From Odiellus spinosus (lineage: Eukaryota; Arthropoda; Arachnida; Opiliones; Phalangiidae): DNA of 64,000 nucleotides. The notes below the pieces were generated by a model. The model ran no database searches. It saw only the letters and a program-made list of their open reading frames with translations, and had not been told where the DNA came from. Shown here one piece after another: positions 26,941 to 41,088 of this stretch. Within the stretch, counting starts at the first letter, position 1. Every line of letters begins with the position of its first letter. The stretch lies in assembly GCA_963920705.1 (NCBI GenBank), contig OY987227.1, positions 17,943,434-18,007,433 of the forward strand. The letters run 5' to 3'. A program made the translations under genes and the position numbers.

Positions 26941-29900
26941 TTAATAACGGAAGGTCAAAGACTCACCATTAACTATAACTTCTAGATAAGTAACTATAGT
27001 TCGTTATATACGTATATATTTTTGATCACAGATGTTCGATATAATTCCGTATACAAACATGAAATTTGCGACGGAAAAAAATAACGCAAAAAATCATATA
27101 GGAAGCTGAGGTCTGGTTACATTTTTGTGTTCATATTATTCGTGTTTTACTCTGATATGGCCCCTTTTTTTGTGAGTTCCCAACTTTACCATGGATCCAT
27201 TATTATTCAGAAGAGCATTCAATAGACTATTTTTATGGATTATAGCTATAGGGAGCGCATTTTACCCATAAAAGAAACCAATATGCGGGATATCACGCAT
27301 AATATGCAATATTTGGAAAGTTATGGAAACTACTAAACATTTTTTTTTTTTTTTTTTACATTCACACTTGGAAGTAGTTCTCAAATCTTTCCAATGTTCA
27401 AATCCGATTTTCAAAGAAATATTTTCATTTTTGAGAATAAAACCTGTACAGTTGACCCACAAATTTGACAATTTTGACCATTTTAAAATGGTTTTAAAGC
27501 CCATAGTGTCCTCTAAACAGTAAAAGCGTTTTCATCCCAATTAAAATTTGGACCTTTAATCTATTCATAAGCTTTGTAGCTTTAACTGTATCTCGTATAC
27601 TCATCTAGGGAATTGGAATGAATATGTATAGTAAAAGACTCCAATATGAGGAAACATTTTTCATAAGCTGATGCGCCATCAGAAAATGATATTGTTCGTT
27701 TTTGGGAGCGGGGTTTTCTCCCGAAAAGAGCATCGCTTCGCCATGGTTCCTCGCCACTATACATGGTTAAAAGGGTCTAAGGGGTCTCCCGCTCCTTTCC
27801 TATTCATAACCCTAAACTGTACTCAGTGACTCAGATATTTTCCCGCCACCAACCGAACTCCCTAAATTTTCGCCGGATTTGGTTTCTTCCTATATATATG
27901 AAAGTTGTCCGATATAAAATTCGGCGCGCGCTATTGTGCACTAGGGCGCTCTTTTTGCCAACGACTCGGACACCTGCTCGTTCCAGGGTAACCGTAGAGT
28001 AACCCCGGGGTTGAACTCTATTGTGTACCGGACGCCCCGCGCGTATGAAATTTTAAGCTCACGCGCGCCCGAATGTGATGGCTATAACGGTTTAAGAAGC
28101 TTAATCCTTGAATGCCCGGATTTTCCATATTTTGTTCCGCGGCTTTAAAAGGGATTAATCTTTATTAGCGACGTTTAGGTGTCGTCGGATTTGTAACTTT
28201 TTTTTTTTAACGTTGAGAATGTACCGTAGCTTATAAGCCGGAAACGTGGTTTTTAGATCAGTGCGGAAAAAACGCTCTGTTTCACGGTATACTTTTTCTT
28301 CTTTTAAATTTAACTAAAACTATAAATATATGTTAAAGCCTATTTATAATTTTACGCCTTACCCGTAATGTGACGGGATGACACCGAGAAACACTCGTTT
28401 TAGCAAGTCCATAAAATAATATTTATGGGTTTTGGCGCATTTTCCAAATATCTTAAGCCTTCCTCGTCTCGTACTGCACGCGACCAACTTATAAATGCCA
28501 GTGCCAAAAAACTAGATTTTTGTATCTTTAGTATTCCCGCTCATCCGAATCTCGAAATAGTAACTTTGAAACCTTTAAAACATTAATCTTCCGTCCAAAA
28601 ATAATCTGTTTCTATTTTTGCATTTGCTTTTCGCGTTATCTCGATACAATTGTGTAATCCAAATAAAAAGGTCTGACTGCATGCTGCCTTTATTGATTGA
28701 AACTATAACGTATTAAACCAGGGTCCATTTGAAAAACAAGTAACGCAAATCATGATCATTAACAATTAAGGACATTATTTTGCAATCGAATAAAAATATA
28801 TGAAAGTTTCTAGAATATTCGTATATACTTATCATAAAGGGTTTTCTTTCTGGCTATGACTATGTACTTGTAAAATTGAGTGGACTAAAGAATAATACAA
28901 ATGTACTTGTAATACTTGTTCGAGGTTAGTTAGCTATATATAAAAAACTGAAGCTGGGTGATACACAGCGCTAAACCAGCATGTTAAAAAGTATAGTTGT
29001 TAAAATCCCTCTCTGTTCATATAGTTTAGGTTCGAGTTTCAATTTGAAACATTACCGAGAAACCCACAGTACGGATATACTAACGGTCGTAGAAAAGGTA
29101 TCTACATACACCCTCAAAGTGTATAGACTTTAAGCCTATTTTTCTGGAATCCAGGAACTTCGAAAGGGCACAAAAAAATAAGTTATTCCGTCCCATATAT
29201 ACTCCAGTTAAGCCATAGTCGAAGAAGGGTTTTCTTTCTATCTTGGATTAGGTCTATTTCTCGGAAAAAAACTAAAGCGAGGGTGTACGAGCGTAAACGA
29301 GCGCAGATCCAAAAAAAAAAAAATCTTCCCTTTCTTCTGGTCTAGAACTCAAGATCTCAGGAGGGGGAGGACTTAGTCTTATATGAGATATATATATATA
29401 TAACGTATTTTGGGGTGGTATGTCTTACAGTAGGAGTAAAAAGGAGAGAGAGAGGTTTTTAGGCCATAGTTTCCTAGAAAAAAAAAAGGGAATTTTGGAC
29501 AGAAAAACTCTTATCCTCCCTCGCTAAACCCTACTTCTCCTCCTCCTCCTTCTTCTTCTAACGGAGGAAAAACGCCATCCATCATGCTCAAGTTGCGAGA
29601 GCAGAATGCGGTAACCATGGTTACTCTAACAAACTCTGTTTTGGCTGCCAGAGACGCGCGGGATCCGTGAAAGAAAAGAGAATCGAGAGAGGGAACGAGT
29701 CCTTACTGAAATTGTAAGAAGAATGCGCCCCCCTCCCCTTCTCTTCGCCTTCATCGAAAGGATGTATGAAGAAAACTTTGAGGGAAATGAGGAATAGGAA
29801 GGAAGGGTGTAGCACGCGCCTGAATATGGTTACTTGCCCGGAACCGTCGACTTGTATAATGTATAAGAAGAAGAAGACCCTCGCGACATATATAGCATTC

Positions 29901-30796
29901 TTTCGTTTCTTTCTTTTTACATCAAAGCGAACGAGCCGCGAATACGGGGATGAGTTTTAAAGGTTTATTTGTAAAGATAATGTGAAACGAAGAAAAGTTT
30001 TATACTCTTATTTGTTTCCTATCGCAATTGCTAAACCTATAAATCAAATTAATGAATTGGCAATTATTGCGCAAGAAAGTTCTCTTGAAAATCATGTATT
30101 CTAAAACTTCCTATAATCCTGGATGTCCGGGGTGTTGCCAACTTTTCCCCGATGAGGTTTTACATCGCTTATCCGTCTTCTTTTGGCAATTTCGCCAAGT
30201 CCTCCTGGTCGAAAGAATTAAATTATCTTAAACCTTCCCTATAATACCTAATAGAAACTGCGGGAGTTACAAATTGATACGAGCTTTCGCGTATTTGTTA
30301 TATCATTTCACCTTCCCTTTATGGTACAAATCTTTTAGACAGCATCCATGAACGCGGATAACGTTTTTGTGCCTGATCGGCAAACCTTGGAGGCTTGTTT
30401 CGGATGGCCGGGTGATCCCGCGCATTCTCGCTCCGATAACTTTTCTTTTCTCTTCCATTCCCTTCATCCTTCCTCGTCCCCCCCTCCCTCTCTCTATCCT
30501 CATCAATAATTGCCACCACGCAACCGCTTTCTTTTCCACGCGGCCTGTTTTTTCTTCTTTCTATAGTTACAAATAACATTTCTATCATCGAGTTTGTACT
30601 GTATATACCGTTTTCTTCAACTCCAACAGACCGATCTATCTCTATGGAATGTTTTCTATTTTGTTTTGCCAAGTCTCTATAACGCAATACCCAAGTATCG
30701 CTGATCCCATTTAGTTTTCTAATAATGAATTTGTATAAAAATCATTAGGGCTAGTACGTATAGAGATGTGTTGATTTGTATACAATATTTTATTTA

Positions 30797-30817
30797 TTTT
30801 TTTTTTTTTTTTTTTTT
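30797..30817. repeat. Homopolymer T tract (21 bp)
   Basis: Uninterrupted T run. Similar long tracts in the window: T at 27340-27357 and 43754-43778, A at 49200-49229 and 60458-60477. None is followed or preceded by a recognisable retroposed body, so they are simple replication-slippage tracts. Confidence 0.9.
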
Positions 30818-32323
30818 CATTGTGTATACCACTCCTTGGTAATATTGCCTATTATACGACGCATGAAGAAAGTTTCCCTCAATCTATATGAAGTTTTCAA
30901 AGAGTAGATTTTAAACAGTTTTTTGAATATAATCAAATTGCTCCTTGTTCAAGCTTCGCTGCGTTAATTTGAACCGCTTACGTATCGTTTTAATAGCCTT
31001 TCACTAAGTTTTTCTCTCGCTTCTAATATTAGTTTATTGGGTGAAAAATCTTGAGCATTCTGTAATATAATTCCCTATCGACCTATCTTTTCTTGGTTCC
31101 TGTTTTATTCTCTCGCTTTACTCAATATAGAGCTAAGATTGAAGATGAAAAGGCGGACGAATCTTGGTCGTTATCTGATGACGGTTAGCATCGTCATTTA
31201 CTCCCGCGGCTTGCTGGATCCAATGTCACGGTGGCTTCCCCATCTTTTACTCCCTTTTACTCGTTTCTCTCCTCTTCCAGAGGGAGAGAGAGAGAGAGAT
31301 AGAAAGATCCCACCCATTTGAGTTTAAAAACAAAATCGATTGTGTGATGGCGGGTGGGTTTTTGATACGGGGATCCGATGGAATTCTTTTCTTTCTCTCC
31401 TTCGACTCTTTCTCGAAACTGGTTATAGTCAATTCAACTTTGGGAAGATAGCGGAAGGATATTAGGGCGAGGAGAAATTTAAGGTAGGCCGGTGCCAATA
31501 TAATGGCCAGAAAATCCACCCCCTATCTTCCCTATTACTATTTTTTCGTACTGACTGTACATTGAAACTCCAATCCCGAAATAAGTATAGGTTCAGAGTT
31601 ATAACTTGTACATTAAGTTTCTTAAAGCCTCTGGATAGCTTTGTACGTGCTGAAATGCGGTGTTTTCCAAATTATGCAATTTGAGATGTCAGTACACCAC
31701 AAACTATAAACTGTCCTATATTCTCTTTGAATCAAAATCAATGAGATGAAAGGTTCCGATAGATTGATACGCGCTGAAATTCCAATGTGATTTTCATCAA
31801 AGAAAATGTGACGCTCAATCTTTTTCTTCTTTAAAATGAGAATTCCAATAAAGGAGGAGGAAAAGATATATATTTTTTTTCTTTGACTCGAAAGAGATTT
31901 AAAGCCAGGGATGAAGAGAAATGGGGAAAAATCGAAAATATATCGAAAATGAACACGTATACGTCAAGCCGCAAAAAAGTTATTTTATTTATATTTAATA
32001 TTTTTTCCGAATTCATTACGCGTGGCTGTTAATTTATAAAATATTTGATTGATGACCTATATAGCTGTATATGCATTCGAAATCAATTCAATTTTAATTT
32101 CCTTCCCTTGTATAAATTGCGTAATTTTATAATACGGACGCGGTGTAAAAGCTTCGTTATCAGAAAATAAGGTAATTTTTCATAGATATACGATTTCCGT
32201 GTTTAACATAATAATAGTTAATTTTTAATTTCATATTTTTATTACGTGTGGTTTTTCTTTGAGTTAGGTGGATAAAAAGGAGTGTGTGCGCCCGAAAGGC
32301 TCCTTAAAAATATATACTTTTTA

Positions 32324-32430
32324 GGTTTAAACCATTGGTCTCATTAATTAAATTTGTTTAAATATCTAATTCACCATGGTTAATAAATTTAATATGAAAA
32401 ATAAATTTAAAATTAAATTTTAATATTATC
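32324..32430. repeat. Dispersed AT-rich repeat, copy A
   Basis: TCATTAATTAAA..GTTTAAATATCTAATTC followed by ACCATGGTTAATAAATTTAA resembles the stretch at 35388-35490 and, more weakly, 18830-18890. Low-complexity composition limits confidence. Confidence 0.35.
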
Positions 32431-33217
32431 TGGTTAAGGCGCGAGAAAAATTACCCAACAAGGATTAATGTACACGATTAAATGTAAGCCTTACACTCCA
32501 CATGACCAACCATGGGGGATTTTCTCTTATTTGCTCTCCTTATCATGTAAATTCATCTAATTCGAAAATTGCTTTTGATTTGAAAGTTTGTTTACATGGA
32601 TTTATATCGTCACTATAAGGGTCAGTTTTGTTCTATAATTACGTTTTGGTTTAATTTATCGCGTGTGTTTTCAAATTATATTTCAGGTAGGTTTGACTCT
32701 GGCTGGAATTAGAGGGAGGTGGGAGTAGATAAGGGTTGGAAGCTTCCTTTTGTTTTGAACGTGTTTCGTGCCCGAGTTATATCGGGCTCATGCTACTTGC
32801 GTATGCAGGCGCGTGCTTGTCAATCAGCTGACTTTTTGACCTCCCTAGCTTCTTTCTCGTTCTCCGCCTAACTGTTTTAGCACCGCCTATTGAGGGCGAA
32901 ACGTCGACGCCCACATTTTTTTCCTTTTTCCATGCCCTCTTCTTTCATTCTCTCTCTTCTCAATTCCTCTTATCATCCTGTGCAAAAAATGGGACGAGTT
33001 TATGGATTTGTTCTCAGTTGGACTCTATGTCTGTCCTGATGTTTATTTTTTTTATGATAAATATTATTGTTCTTATAATTTAACCGTTCGTTTTTAATAC
33101 CATGGGCTTCAAATGTTAACTTGTATTATTCGTTGAACCTGGGACTAATATTTGAAATGTCCTCTTAATACTATTCGAAATTCATCTTAGTTCTTCCAAA
33201 TTTTACCCCACGCTTAA

Positions 33218-33508
33218 AATGTAACTCTTTATTGTTAGAAATGCAGCTCGTTATTGTTAGAAATGTAGCTCGATATTGTTAGAAATGTAGCTCGATATTG
33301 TTAGAAACGTAGCTCGATATTGTTAGAAATGTAGCTCGATATTGTTAGAAATGTAGCTCGATATTGTTAGAAATGTAGTTCGATATTGTTAGAAATGTAG
33401 TTCGATATTGTTAGAAATGTAGTTCGATATTGTTAGAAATGTAGTTCAATATTGTTAGAAATGTAGCTCGATACTGTTAGAAATGTAGCTCGATGTTGTT
33501 AGAAATGA
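33218..33508. repeat. 22-bp minisatellite, about 13 copies
   Basis: The unit is TATTGTTAGAAATGTAGCTC plus GA. Most copies differ by one or two substitutions: an ATGTAGTTCG variant occupies a block of four consecutive units, showing local spread of a variant. Edge units at both ends are more divergent, with a degenerate trail to about 33555. There is no coding role, since 22 bp does not keep a frame. Confidence 0.95.
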
Positions 33509-35387
33509 ATCTGAACATTACTCGCAATAGCTCAACGTTGTTCGCATTCTAGATAAACGTTCCTAAACACAATATCGCCGTAAAATAAAATTTAACTCGC
33601 AAATTGTATATTTATTTAGAACTATTTTACTATCCTTTTAATTGTTGAATAAATTTAATATTCCCTTTTGGGTTCGTTGTCTACGTTTCCCAAATTCGCA
33701 TAATATTTTTTTCCCCCCAACCAATCCCTAGTAATTAAAAGTTGGGGAGAAATTTTACAGAATTGAAGGGAATAATTTTACATAATTATACGATTCGCGG
33801 CTAAAAATTCTTAATTAAGATTTTTTGAAAAGGGGGAAAGTTCCCTCATCATCTGATAAGGGATTGCTAAATGGAAGGGTCCACTATTGGAAATATTTTG
33901 GGGGTGGATGGATCTAGAAGGGGCTATTCCCATAATAGACTGTTATACGTAAAAAGGGATGTTGGGGATGAAAACGGGGGTAAAATCCATTCAATCCCCC
34001 ATCCCCCAAAGATGAAAATGGAGTTTCGGGAGAGGGTGTCGGAACGACTAAGATTGATGAGATGCCCGCGGCGAACCCGTGGGTGCATTTTTCCCCCTTA
34101 CAATGTCTAGATTTTGTTCGATGTATTTGAAACAATGCGTTCAAACCTTAGACGTGGTTTGAAACCTATCAGGGTTATCTTATTCCCGTATAAGATCTCT
34201 TCATTGATTTAAATACGTAGATCGAACTGTAAAAGTCTGGGAGAGACCCTTTTAAATCATACACGCAGTTTATATTTTAGTTGTTCGTGGACTGTTAACG
34301 CTATGGCGTATTAATACTCTGTGTTATACCTCATAGAAGGAAAACTTAGTTGTTGCGAACTTATCTCGATCACTAAAGCGTATTTTACGTATAGGGAATA
34401 CAGCTTAAAATTTCTAAAACTCTTAATTATATTCGTAGGAAAAAAAAAACACTATAATTTTAATAAATTAAAATATTTTCCCTATTGTTTCGAATCACGC
34501 GTTTCGATGTTTTCCCACCTTTTACGAGGACTCGTAAAAAAGAGGGACTGGGAGATGGGGTATAATTTTTAATCCCTCTAAATCGTATGTCGTGCAAAAT
34601 CTCAATTCTATTATTAGGGGATTTGCTCACGTAAAAAAAGGTAATACCATTTAGGGAGAAGCAACGAGCGCGGCACCCTCTTTGTACTGCATTCGCAAAT
34701 CCTTCATAATCTCCGCTTTTAGCCCCAGTAAGGTTTAAACGGCGTCCAAAATTCAATGGTTCCAAATAGTACAGTATTGGTTATACCCCGAGCTTTTCTC
34801 CCTAATAATATTCGAGGCCTTATTTTGATCCCCCTAGTGGCCACCTCGGGCTATAATACCACCTCTCCGATCGGCTATACCTCCATTACGTAAGAGATTT
34901 CTGTTCAAAGTCTACTTCAGCACGCCTTCATAGTAAGGCTCCCTTTTATAAATCTTTGTAAACCCAAGTATATAGAGATATGAACGCTGCAATTTCATCC
35001 TGAGTAATGAAGATGTACCCTCTTCGCGCATCGCGTGAACTACAAAATTTCTTTTTGATAGATCTCGCTTCTCAGGTATTGAAACGCCTCCTCATTGAAA
35101 GTTGCGTCATACCTTATGTTATTTGTCTATCATTGTTCTCGATTCTACCATCCCAGTTGTATTACGTCAGATCAAGAACTCATTCAAGTAGAAAAGAACC
35201 TCTGGTAGCCAAAATTCGTCTGCTAGTATATCTTTCTCACCACTCTATAAAGTACCAGAATTTGAAATTATTCTTGATTTTTAGATAGGAAATCTTCTAA
35301 GAGTATTAAATTACCATAGAATAACTTTAAAATATTGGCCGGGAATATTTAAACAATTTTAACTAATGAGATTGATACTTCATGGTT

Positions 35388-35490
35388 TAAACTTTATCAG
35401 TATCATTAATTAAAGTGTTTTAAATATATAATTCAACATGGTTAATATAAATTTAATATAAAATATTGTTGAAATATATGAAATTGAAAT
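35388..35490. repeat. Dispersed AT-rich repeat, copy B
   Basis: Matches 32324-32430 in the same orientation: TCATTAATTAAAGTG, TTTAAATATATAATTCAACA and TGGTTAATATAAATTTAATA. Probably an old transposon fragment; no ends were identified. Confidence 0.35.
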
Positions 35491-38400
35491 ATTGAACTTG
35501 ATGGAAAGATTTAGGGTATTTTTTGCGGCGTCATCCATTGGGTCGCGTGATCGGCGTGTGAATATATTTTTATTTGCCACCATCATCTCCGCCGTCGCCC
35601 GTGCATATATACGTTTCCAATTTGCTCTAGAGGGATTCAATCTTTTGGAAAAAATAAAGGTTGCCCAAAAAAAAAGTATAAGGGGATCGTTTTAAGCCGA
35701 CGTCTGGCGCTGACTATTTTTAGGGGGCTCTCTCAACGCGACTCAAACCAAGCCGAAACTCGGAATAATTCTCCTCCGCCGCCTCTCACTTTGAAAAATA
35801 AAATAAAAAATGGACTATTGAGGAGGATAAGGGGGGATCAATTGGCCGAAAGTAATCCAATCGGACTCCTTCGCACGCACCCCTCCAAAAAAACCACCCT
35901 AATGCGCGTCACACGCTTTACGAAATAGAATCCAAATTTGATTTTTTTTTTCAGACTCAGTGGGATATTTGGTAATCCTAATTCTACAATATCAATGTTG
36001 GTTTTCAGTTAAAATGTCATTCGGTACAATTTTAAGTAATTCTTTCTGTTTGGTCAAGTGAATCAAAATCTTGAAGTTGGCATACAATACAAAAGCTTAT
36101 TTCTTCGTTCCAATTTCTATTTCGTGACCGATAACTATGTCGCCAGCCCGCTCTGTTGGCCACTATCGTAGCAAAACGAAAGTGTTGAGTGTGGCTACAC
36201 ATCACGGACGACTTTAACATTAGGGCGTTTAATGATAGCCTTAAATAAATATTTTTTTTAGAAAAGCGAAGCAAACAAGTTTTTGCGTAATCCGTTCGGC
36301 TGTGGGGATTTAACAAGACCGTAGATCAATTCCTGTTTCACGCGAATGCTAAAAGACATTCAAGATAAGCTAGTTTAAAAATGAGATGCTATGTATGTAA
36401 TTAATCTTCAATCCCAACTAGATTTCGGAGGTTAATCAAAATCAGTAGAGGAAGGCTTCTTAAGCTAAAATTATTGATAAAACCGAACAGATACAGAGTT
36501 AATCTGAAATGAAGTTTATGAGTCTGAAAAAAGAGTATCAGTTTTTCGAGCGTGCGTGTAGCTATTTCGGAAAAATAAGGTTTCTTTTTTTCATCTAAAT
36601 CTAAAAGGAAAAAAAAATATTTTAGAAAAAATGGCGAGAAAGGTCAGCAATAGTTCAAAAAGCGTATAAAAGCCGGATGAAACGAAAAACTTGGATCGTG
36701 AACTTTTTTTTATTTTGAAAATGAAGAAAGTTTCTTCTATAGAAAGATTTGGCGCTTTTTTTTTTTTTTTCTTTTCGGATCCTGTCAGATTTCTTGCCGC
36801 GGGGCTTGTCATTTTTTGGCAACTGACAGGCCCGCGAGCCACCTCGGGGTCACCCTGTAGACCAGAAAGCCATAAAAATGAAATAGGATAAAGCCCAAAG
36901 GGAAAAATTGGCGCGAAAAATATAGAGAATCTCCTCCACAGTCCTCCCGCTTATATACGACCTTAGAAAGTATAAAAAAATATATATTTCTAGTTTCTCT
37001 ACAAAGATGATTCGCGTAACTTTAGAAAGGTGGTATTTTAAGAGTCAGCCCCCCATATCATTCTATCCGGCATCTGCTATAAGACTCCGACGCTAAAAGT
37101 CTATGATCCTCTCGGACAATGAGTTTCTATAATAACGAGTACTTTTCAACGAAGGCGGACGTGGTTCACTTCGGACAAGTTGGCAACGTTTAATTTGAAC
37201 TCTAAAGGGAAAGCGAAACCCCCAATCGAGGTGTTTTTCAAATGATTTCTCTTGTAAAATAAGCGAAAATAACCATACTTGAATATTACCGAGCAATTTT
37301 CGACTCTTCTGTATATTTAGCATATTTTAAAACCGTCTCGTGTGATTTCAGTGATTTAAAACCAATTAAAATTGCTATTAAGGGTCTCAAGATATGAATT
37401 AAATATTGGGAGCAAGTTTAGCAACGGCTTAAAGATGGGCATAACGGATTTAATCGAATTTAATCAAGATTTAATAGACCAATGTGTACAATTAATTTGA
37501 TAGTGTGGAGTGACCCTCTTTTCGTCTAGCAAGACGAAGAATAGTTTGATAAGGATGGGTTAACCACTTCAATAAAACGTGTACATAAACCTGACTCAGA
37601 CACGTACTCACTTTAGTGAAATAAAAACTATAGACTTGTAGTATATATTGATTACGTGGAGTGATCAACCCATAGGGCTAAGTTAAAAGATTGAAATCAA
37701 ATAAAGAAACTTGTCTCTGCTGTTCCAACTTCTCTTTAAATAATAACTGCTTGGAAGAAATGTCAGTTTTGTGACTGACTCCTACCACCAGACCCCGTGG
37801 TTAAATGGAGCTGGAATTTTTTTTTTTCTTTCGGGTAAATGTTGCTTGTTTGTGGTAGTTTTTTATATTTGCGGTGGAAGAATTCCGATCCGACGTATCG
37901 ATAGAGTTTCGGCGCGCTAACCAGGGATGTCTGGCCTTTTTTCAAAAGAGAAAAGCCATAAGAAACCTATAATAATTATATACACGCGGACTTGACAAGC
38001 GTGACCTTACCCAACATGATCGACTAGGTTTAGGTTTAGGGGGACTGCCAGAGACAGACGTATACTCGCGCCTAGGATGAATGAAACCCTCTTACTGTTA
38101 TTTTTTCTTGTAAAAAAATTCCTCCATTCTTCACGCTTTCAACGGGGAGGTTAAGAGACATATTTAAAAATGATTCTATCCGAACAGTGTGTCATACCTC
38201 CGTGTAGACCCTAATTATTTTGGTGACACTGCGAGGCGTTCTTCGCTTCTTATCATAAATTTTTGTTCCTCGGCCCGTTTCGACTCCTATAACTCTATAG
38301 CTCCTCTTCGGTTGTATCATCCATTTTCGTCTCCAGTCTTAACTTCTCTTTTATACTCGTCATGGCAATTTTTCTCCCCTTAACCCGAAGATTAATGATG

Positions 38401-39969
38401 AACCCTCTTATTCGTTATTTTTCAAGTTGAGATTCAACCGCGGTCAAAGGCGGGGTCTACGCTATTCAAATTGAATTTATTTTCGCTGGGATTTGGGTTT
38501 TGGACCGTGTTGAATTCTACCGAAACGCTAAAACGTCTGAAAGACTGAAAAATATTCGTCTGATGCTAAATCTGTCTTCCTTCGGGATTTATGACTCTTT
38601 AGTTCCCGGAATTATTTCATCAGTCCGAGAATTCACCGAAGGCAGTGCTATTGGATCCCCTGATAAGTCGAGTCCCGTCGAGAATATTATTATAGTCATT
38701 GCGCGAGTGATCGGTGGGAAAGGTTGCGGAAGCGAGTAATTGCTAACCATTTGCTAGACGATCCGATGTGCTTAAAAAGTTCTCAGTCAAGGGGTTGGAC
38801 ATTCTCCGACATCGCCGTCTGAGAGATTTTGTTAACTTATCATTTTTGATTCCTTATTCCCCAGATTATAACGATGACGTATTTTGATCCATTGTAGTTT
38901 GTGTATTCGAGTATACGGATATATTTCGGATTTTGGTTTAAATTCACGATAAGTTTGTGTATATCTCAAAACGCGGTCTCACATTTTCTATGCCGTTTTG
39001 AACCAACCTTCGCGCGGTTTTCCAATTTCATCGAGATAAGCAGTCGCGCATGGATTACGCGTAAAGTTCCTACCCTTCCGTATCGAAAAACGTGTCTCTT
39101 TGTCTTCGTTCGTTTTATAGACGATGGTGTGTCGCGTGACCGGGATGCGTAGACGGGCCATCGCGACAGCCGTCCTTGTAGGGCTGCGAGAACGATCGGC
39201 AGTATATGGGAGAGCTAAAGCGAGAGAGAAAGAGAGAAAAGGAAAGGATTTGACACATTATCCGACGTCGTATTTATGTATGGTCAAAGAGACATATCCT
39301 AGCTCTATCCCGCCACTTATACCCCTAAAACTTCCCACCAGTTCACCACCCTCTATATCAATATTGAGAGGTCCCGTCGACCGTCGGACAGGCACCACGC
39401 ACCATCAGAAACCCTCTCCTAACGTATATCTCCCCTTGTACGTCTAGGACGTTGAATACGAACTTAACGGGACGTTTTTAGATGGACGGCCGACGGGCCG
39501 CCCTCGCCTCCTCCTCTCCTCTCTTTTTATTCATCGTCAAATCGGACCTGACAAGTACTGAAAAAAAAAGAGGAGAGCGAGAGAAGAGAAGGAGCGTATC
39601 TAGGCACCGGACCCCCGTATTTTGCCGCGGATCCGCGATTTCGTTCGGCTCTTCTCCGCGGGATAGTCTATGGAGAAGGCCGCTTCTCTTTCTCAAATTC
39701 TCCACGGATCAGTCGTTGCGCTAGCGGGGTTTTCAGGCTTTCTTCCTCGCGCTCGCGGCTATGAACGACTAGCTATACTGTAGTTCCCATTTTAATGATT
39801 CCCGCTCCAGCGTTTCGAGTTCCTTCGATGCCGCCATCTTCTTCCGCGTCAAATTGTAATAATTGCGCAAATTTATTTCACGCACGCGCCAGACTTGATA
39901 ATTCGTTTATTGTTAAGCCTATTTTTGTGGTTTTTGAAACTAACCGTTTTGTGATATTTTAATTGGCAG

Positions 39970-40130
39970 GTTTTTCGTTATGGTCAGCCGGTGACGCGAG
40001 TGTCGGTTCCGGGGATGGAACGGGAGAAGACGAAGACGAAGAAAGGGGCAAGAAGAGGCAAAAAAAGAGAGGGATTTTCCCTAAAGTAGCCACCAATATA
40101 ATGCGAGCTTGGCTTTTCCAACATCTCACG
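39970..40130 (+). CDS. hth: Meis/homothorax homeobox gene, exon with N-terminal half of the TALE homeodomain
   Basis: Internal coding exon of a TALE homeodomain transcription factor of the Meis/homothorax family, a nuclear DNA-binding partner of Pbx/Extradenticle and Hox proteins. The translation begins with a Gly/Ser linker, runs through an acidic stretch (GEDEDEE) and a basic arm (KKRQKKRG), then gives [19 protein letters not shown], which is homeodomain helix 1 in Meis-type form. The paralogous Prep/Pknox and Tgif proteins differ here (for example VLPKHATNVMRSW). The exon is bounded by an AG acceptor at 39968-39969 (ttggcag) and a GTAAGC donor at 40131. It enters in phase 1 and leaves in phase 0 after the Thr codon, as I recall for vertebrate MEIS genes. 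An open frame runs on past the donor, but those residues (VSVSFFRK) are intronic and unlike the family. Ile-Met instead of Ile-Leu at NIMRAW argues against an insect. The upstream exon was not found. Confidence 0.95.
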
Positions 40131-41088
40131 GTAAGCGTTAGTTTTTTTAGAAAATATCTTCTACATCTTTTTCCTATATACTTTTTGTCCCAATAATTTG
40201 GTATTATAGGGTATAAGTTAAGAGTTTGTAGAATCGTGAAACATTTTATTATTGACCCTTGAGTACAGTTTAGTCCGTATGGTTATAGCTCGATAGACTT
40301 GGCCAAAAACCTAAATAAAATATAATTAATTGATTTCCAAATCATTATCCCTGTACGTGCGCAAAGTTACACGTGTTCGTAAATTATTAGTCGGGTATAT
40401 GCGCGAACGTGTTATTTATATTCCATATACTTTCAATGATTTTGAAAATTTATTTCTCTCACTGTACGTGTGATAGGGGGAGGGTGTACCCAGTCCTTTA
40501 CATCCGTTTTCAGTTTATTGTACAATGTGTATTGGCGAAATATATACCACTCTGATCGATTCCTAGTAATTATCCAATTTCCCATTTGCGAGAACGCGTG
40601 ACAAACAGTATTCCCAGCTGCATTTATAATTCGTCCTGATCTAAATAGATCGAGGCAATGGAATGAAAGGCTGCGAGCTAAAGATATACGTGACTTCTCT
40701 TTATTACCCGTTTTTATTATTATTTTTTTGTTGTTGTTGTTTCCCGCGTTTCATTCAATTGCGTTTCTGTCATTAGTTGACTTTCTTCTCTCGCAGTATC
40801 TATACTACGTATGGTGTAAAAATTATACCAATTCATTTCTCTTTCGAAATATTGACACATAGGTTTATTTAATTCCGTATTATATCAAAGGGATAGTATA
40901 CCTGATCTATTCAAAATTTAAATTTAGAACTAAAACTCTTTAAATTGAAGAGGAAGAGGTATTATGATTTTTTTTTTAAATATTTATTCTGCTTCTAAAA
41001 ATAAGTCATTTTTGCGTAGCAAGCATTCAAGAAATGTATCTGTTTCGTTTTAAAATTATGAAACTTTCTGATTTTGGCATGGAATTAA

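Larger units (their letters stand above)
26945..39969. other. Non-coding DNA just upstream of the first homeobox exon
   Basis: Contains the 22-bp minisatellite and the AT-rich dispersed pair. Pyrimidine/purine-rich simple stretches occur at 29440-29570, 30440-30560 and 39180-39240. GC content rises toward the exon from about 38400. No Meis N-domain motif was recognised in any frame. The poorly conserved linker exon that usually precedes the homeobox could be present and missed. Confidence 0.55.

Noticed and set aside
30319-30687. 122-codon minus-strand frame rich in Arg/Glu/Gly
   Set aside because: Purine-rich simple sequence gives the charged composition; overlapping frames on both strands are equally open.
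32817-32826. TGATTGACAA (minus strand), close to the Pbx-Meis composite site
   Set aside because: A single near-match of this length is expected by chance in 64 kb on two strands.
40131-40196. Continuation of the homeobox exon frame past 40130 to a stop
   Set aside because: The residues [11 protein letters not shown] are unlike the family, a consensus GTAAGC donor sits at the expected boundary, and the next exon continues the homeodomain in frame.
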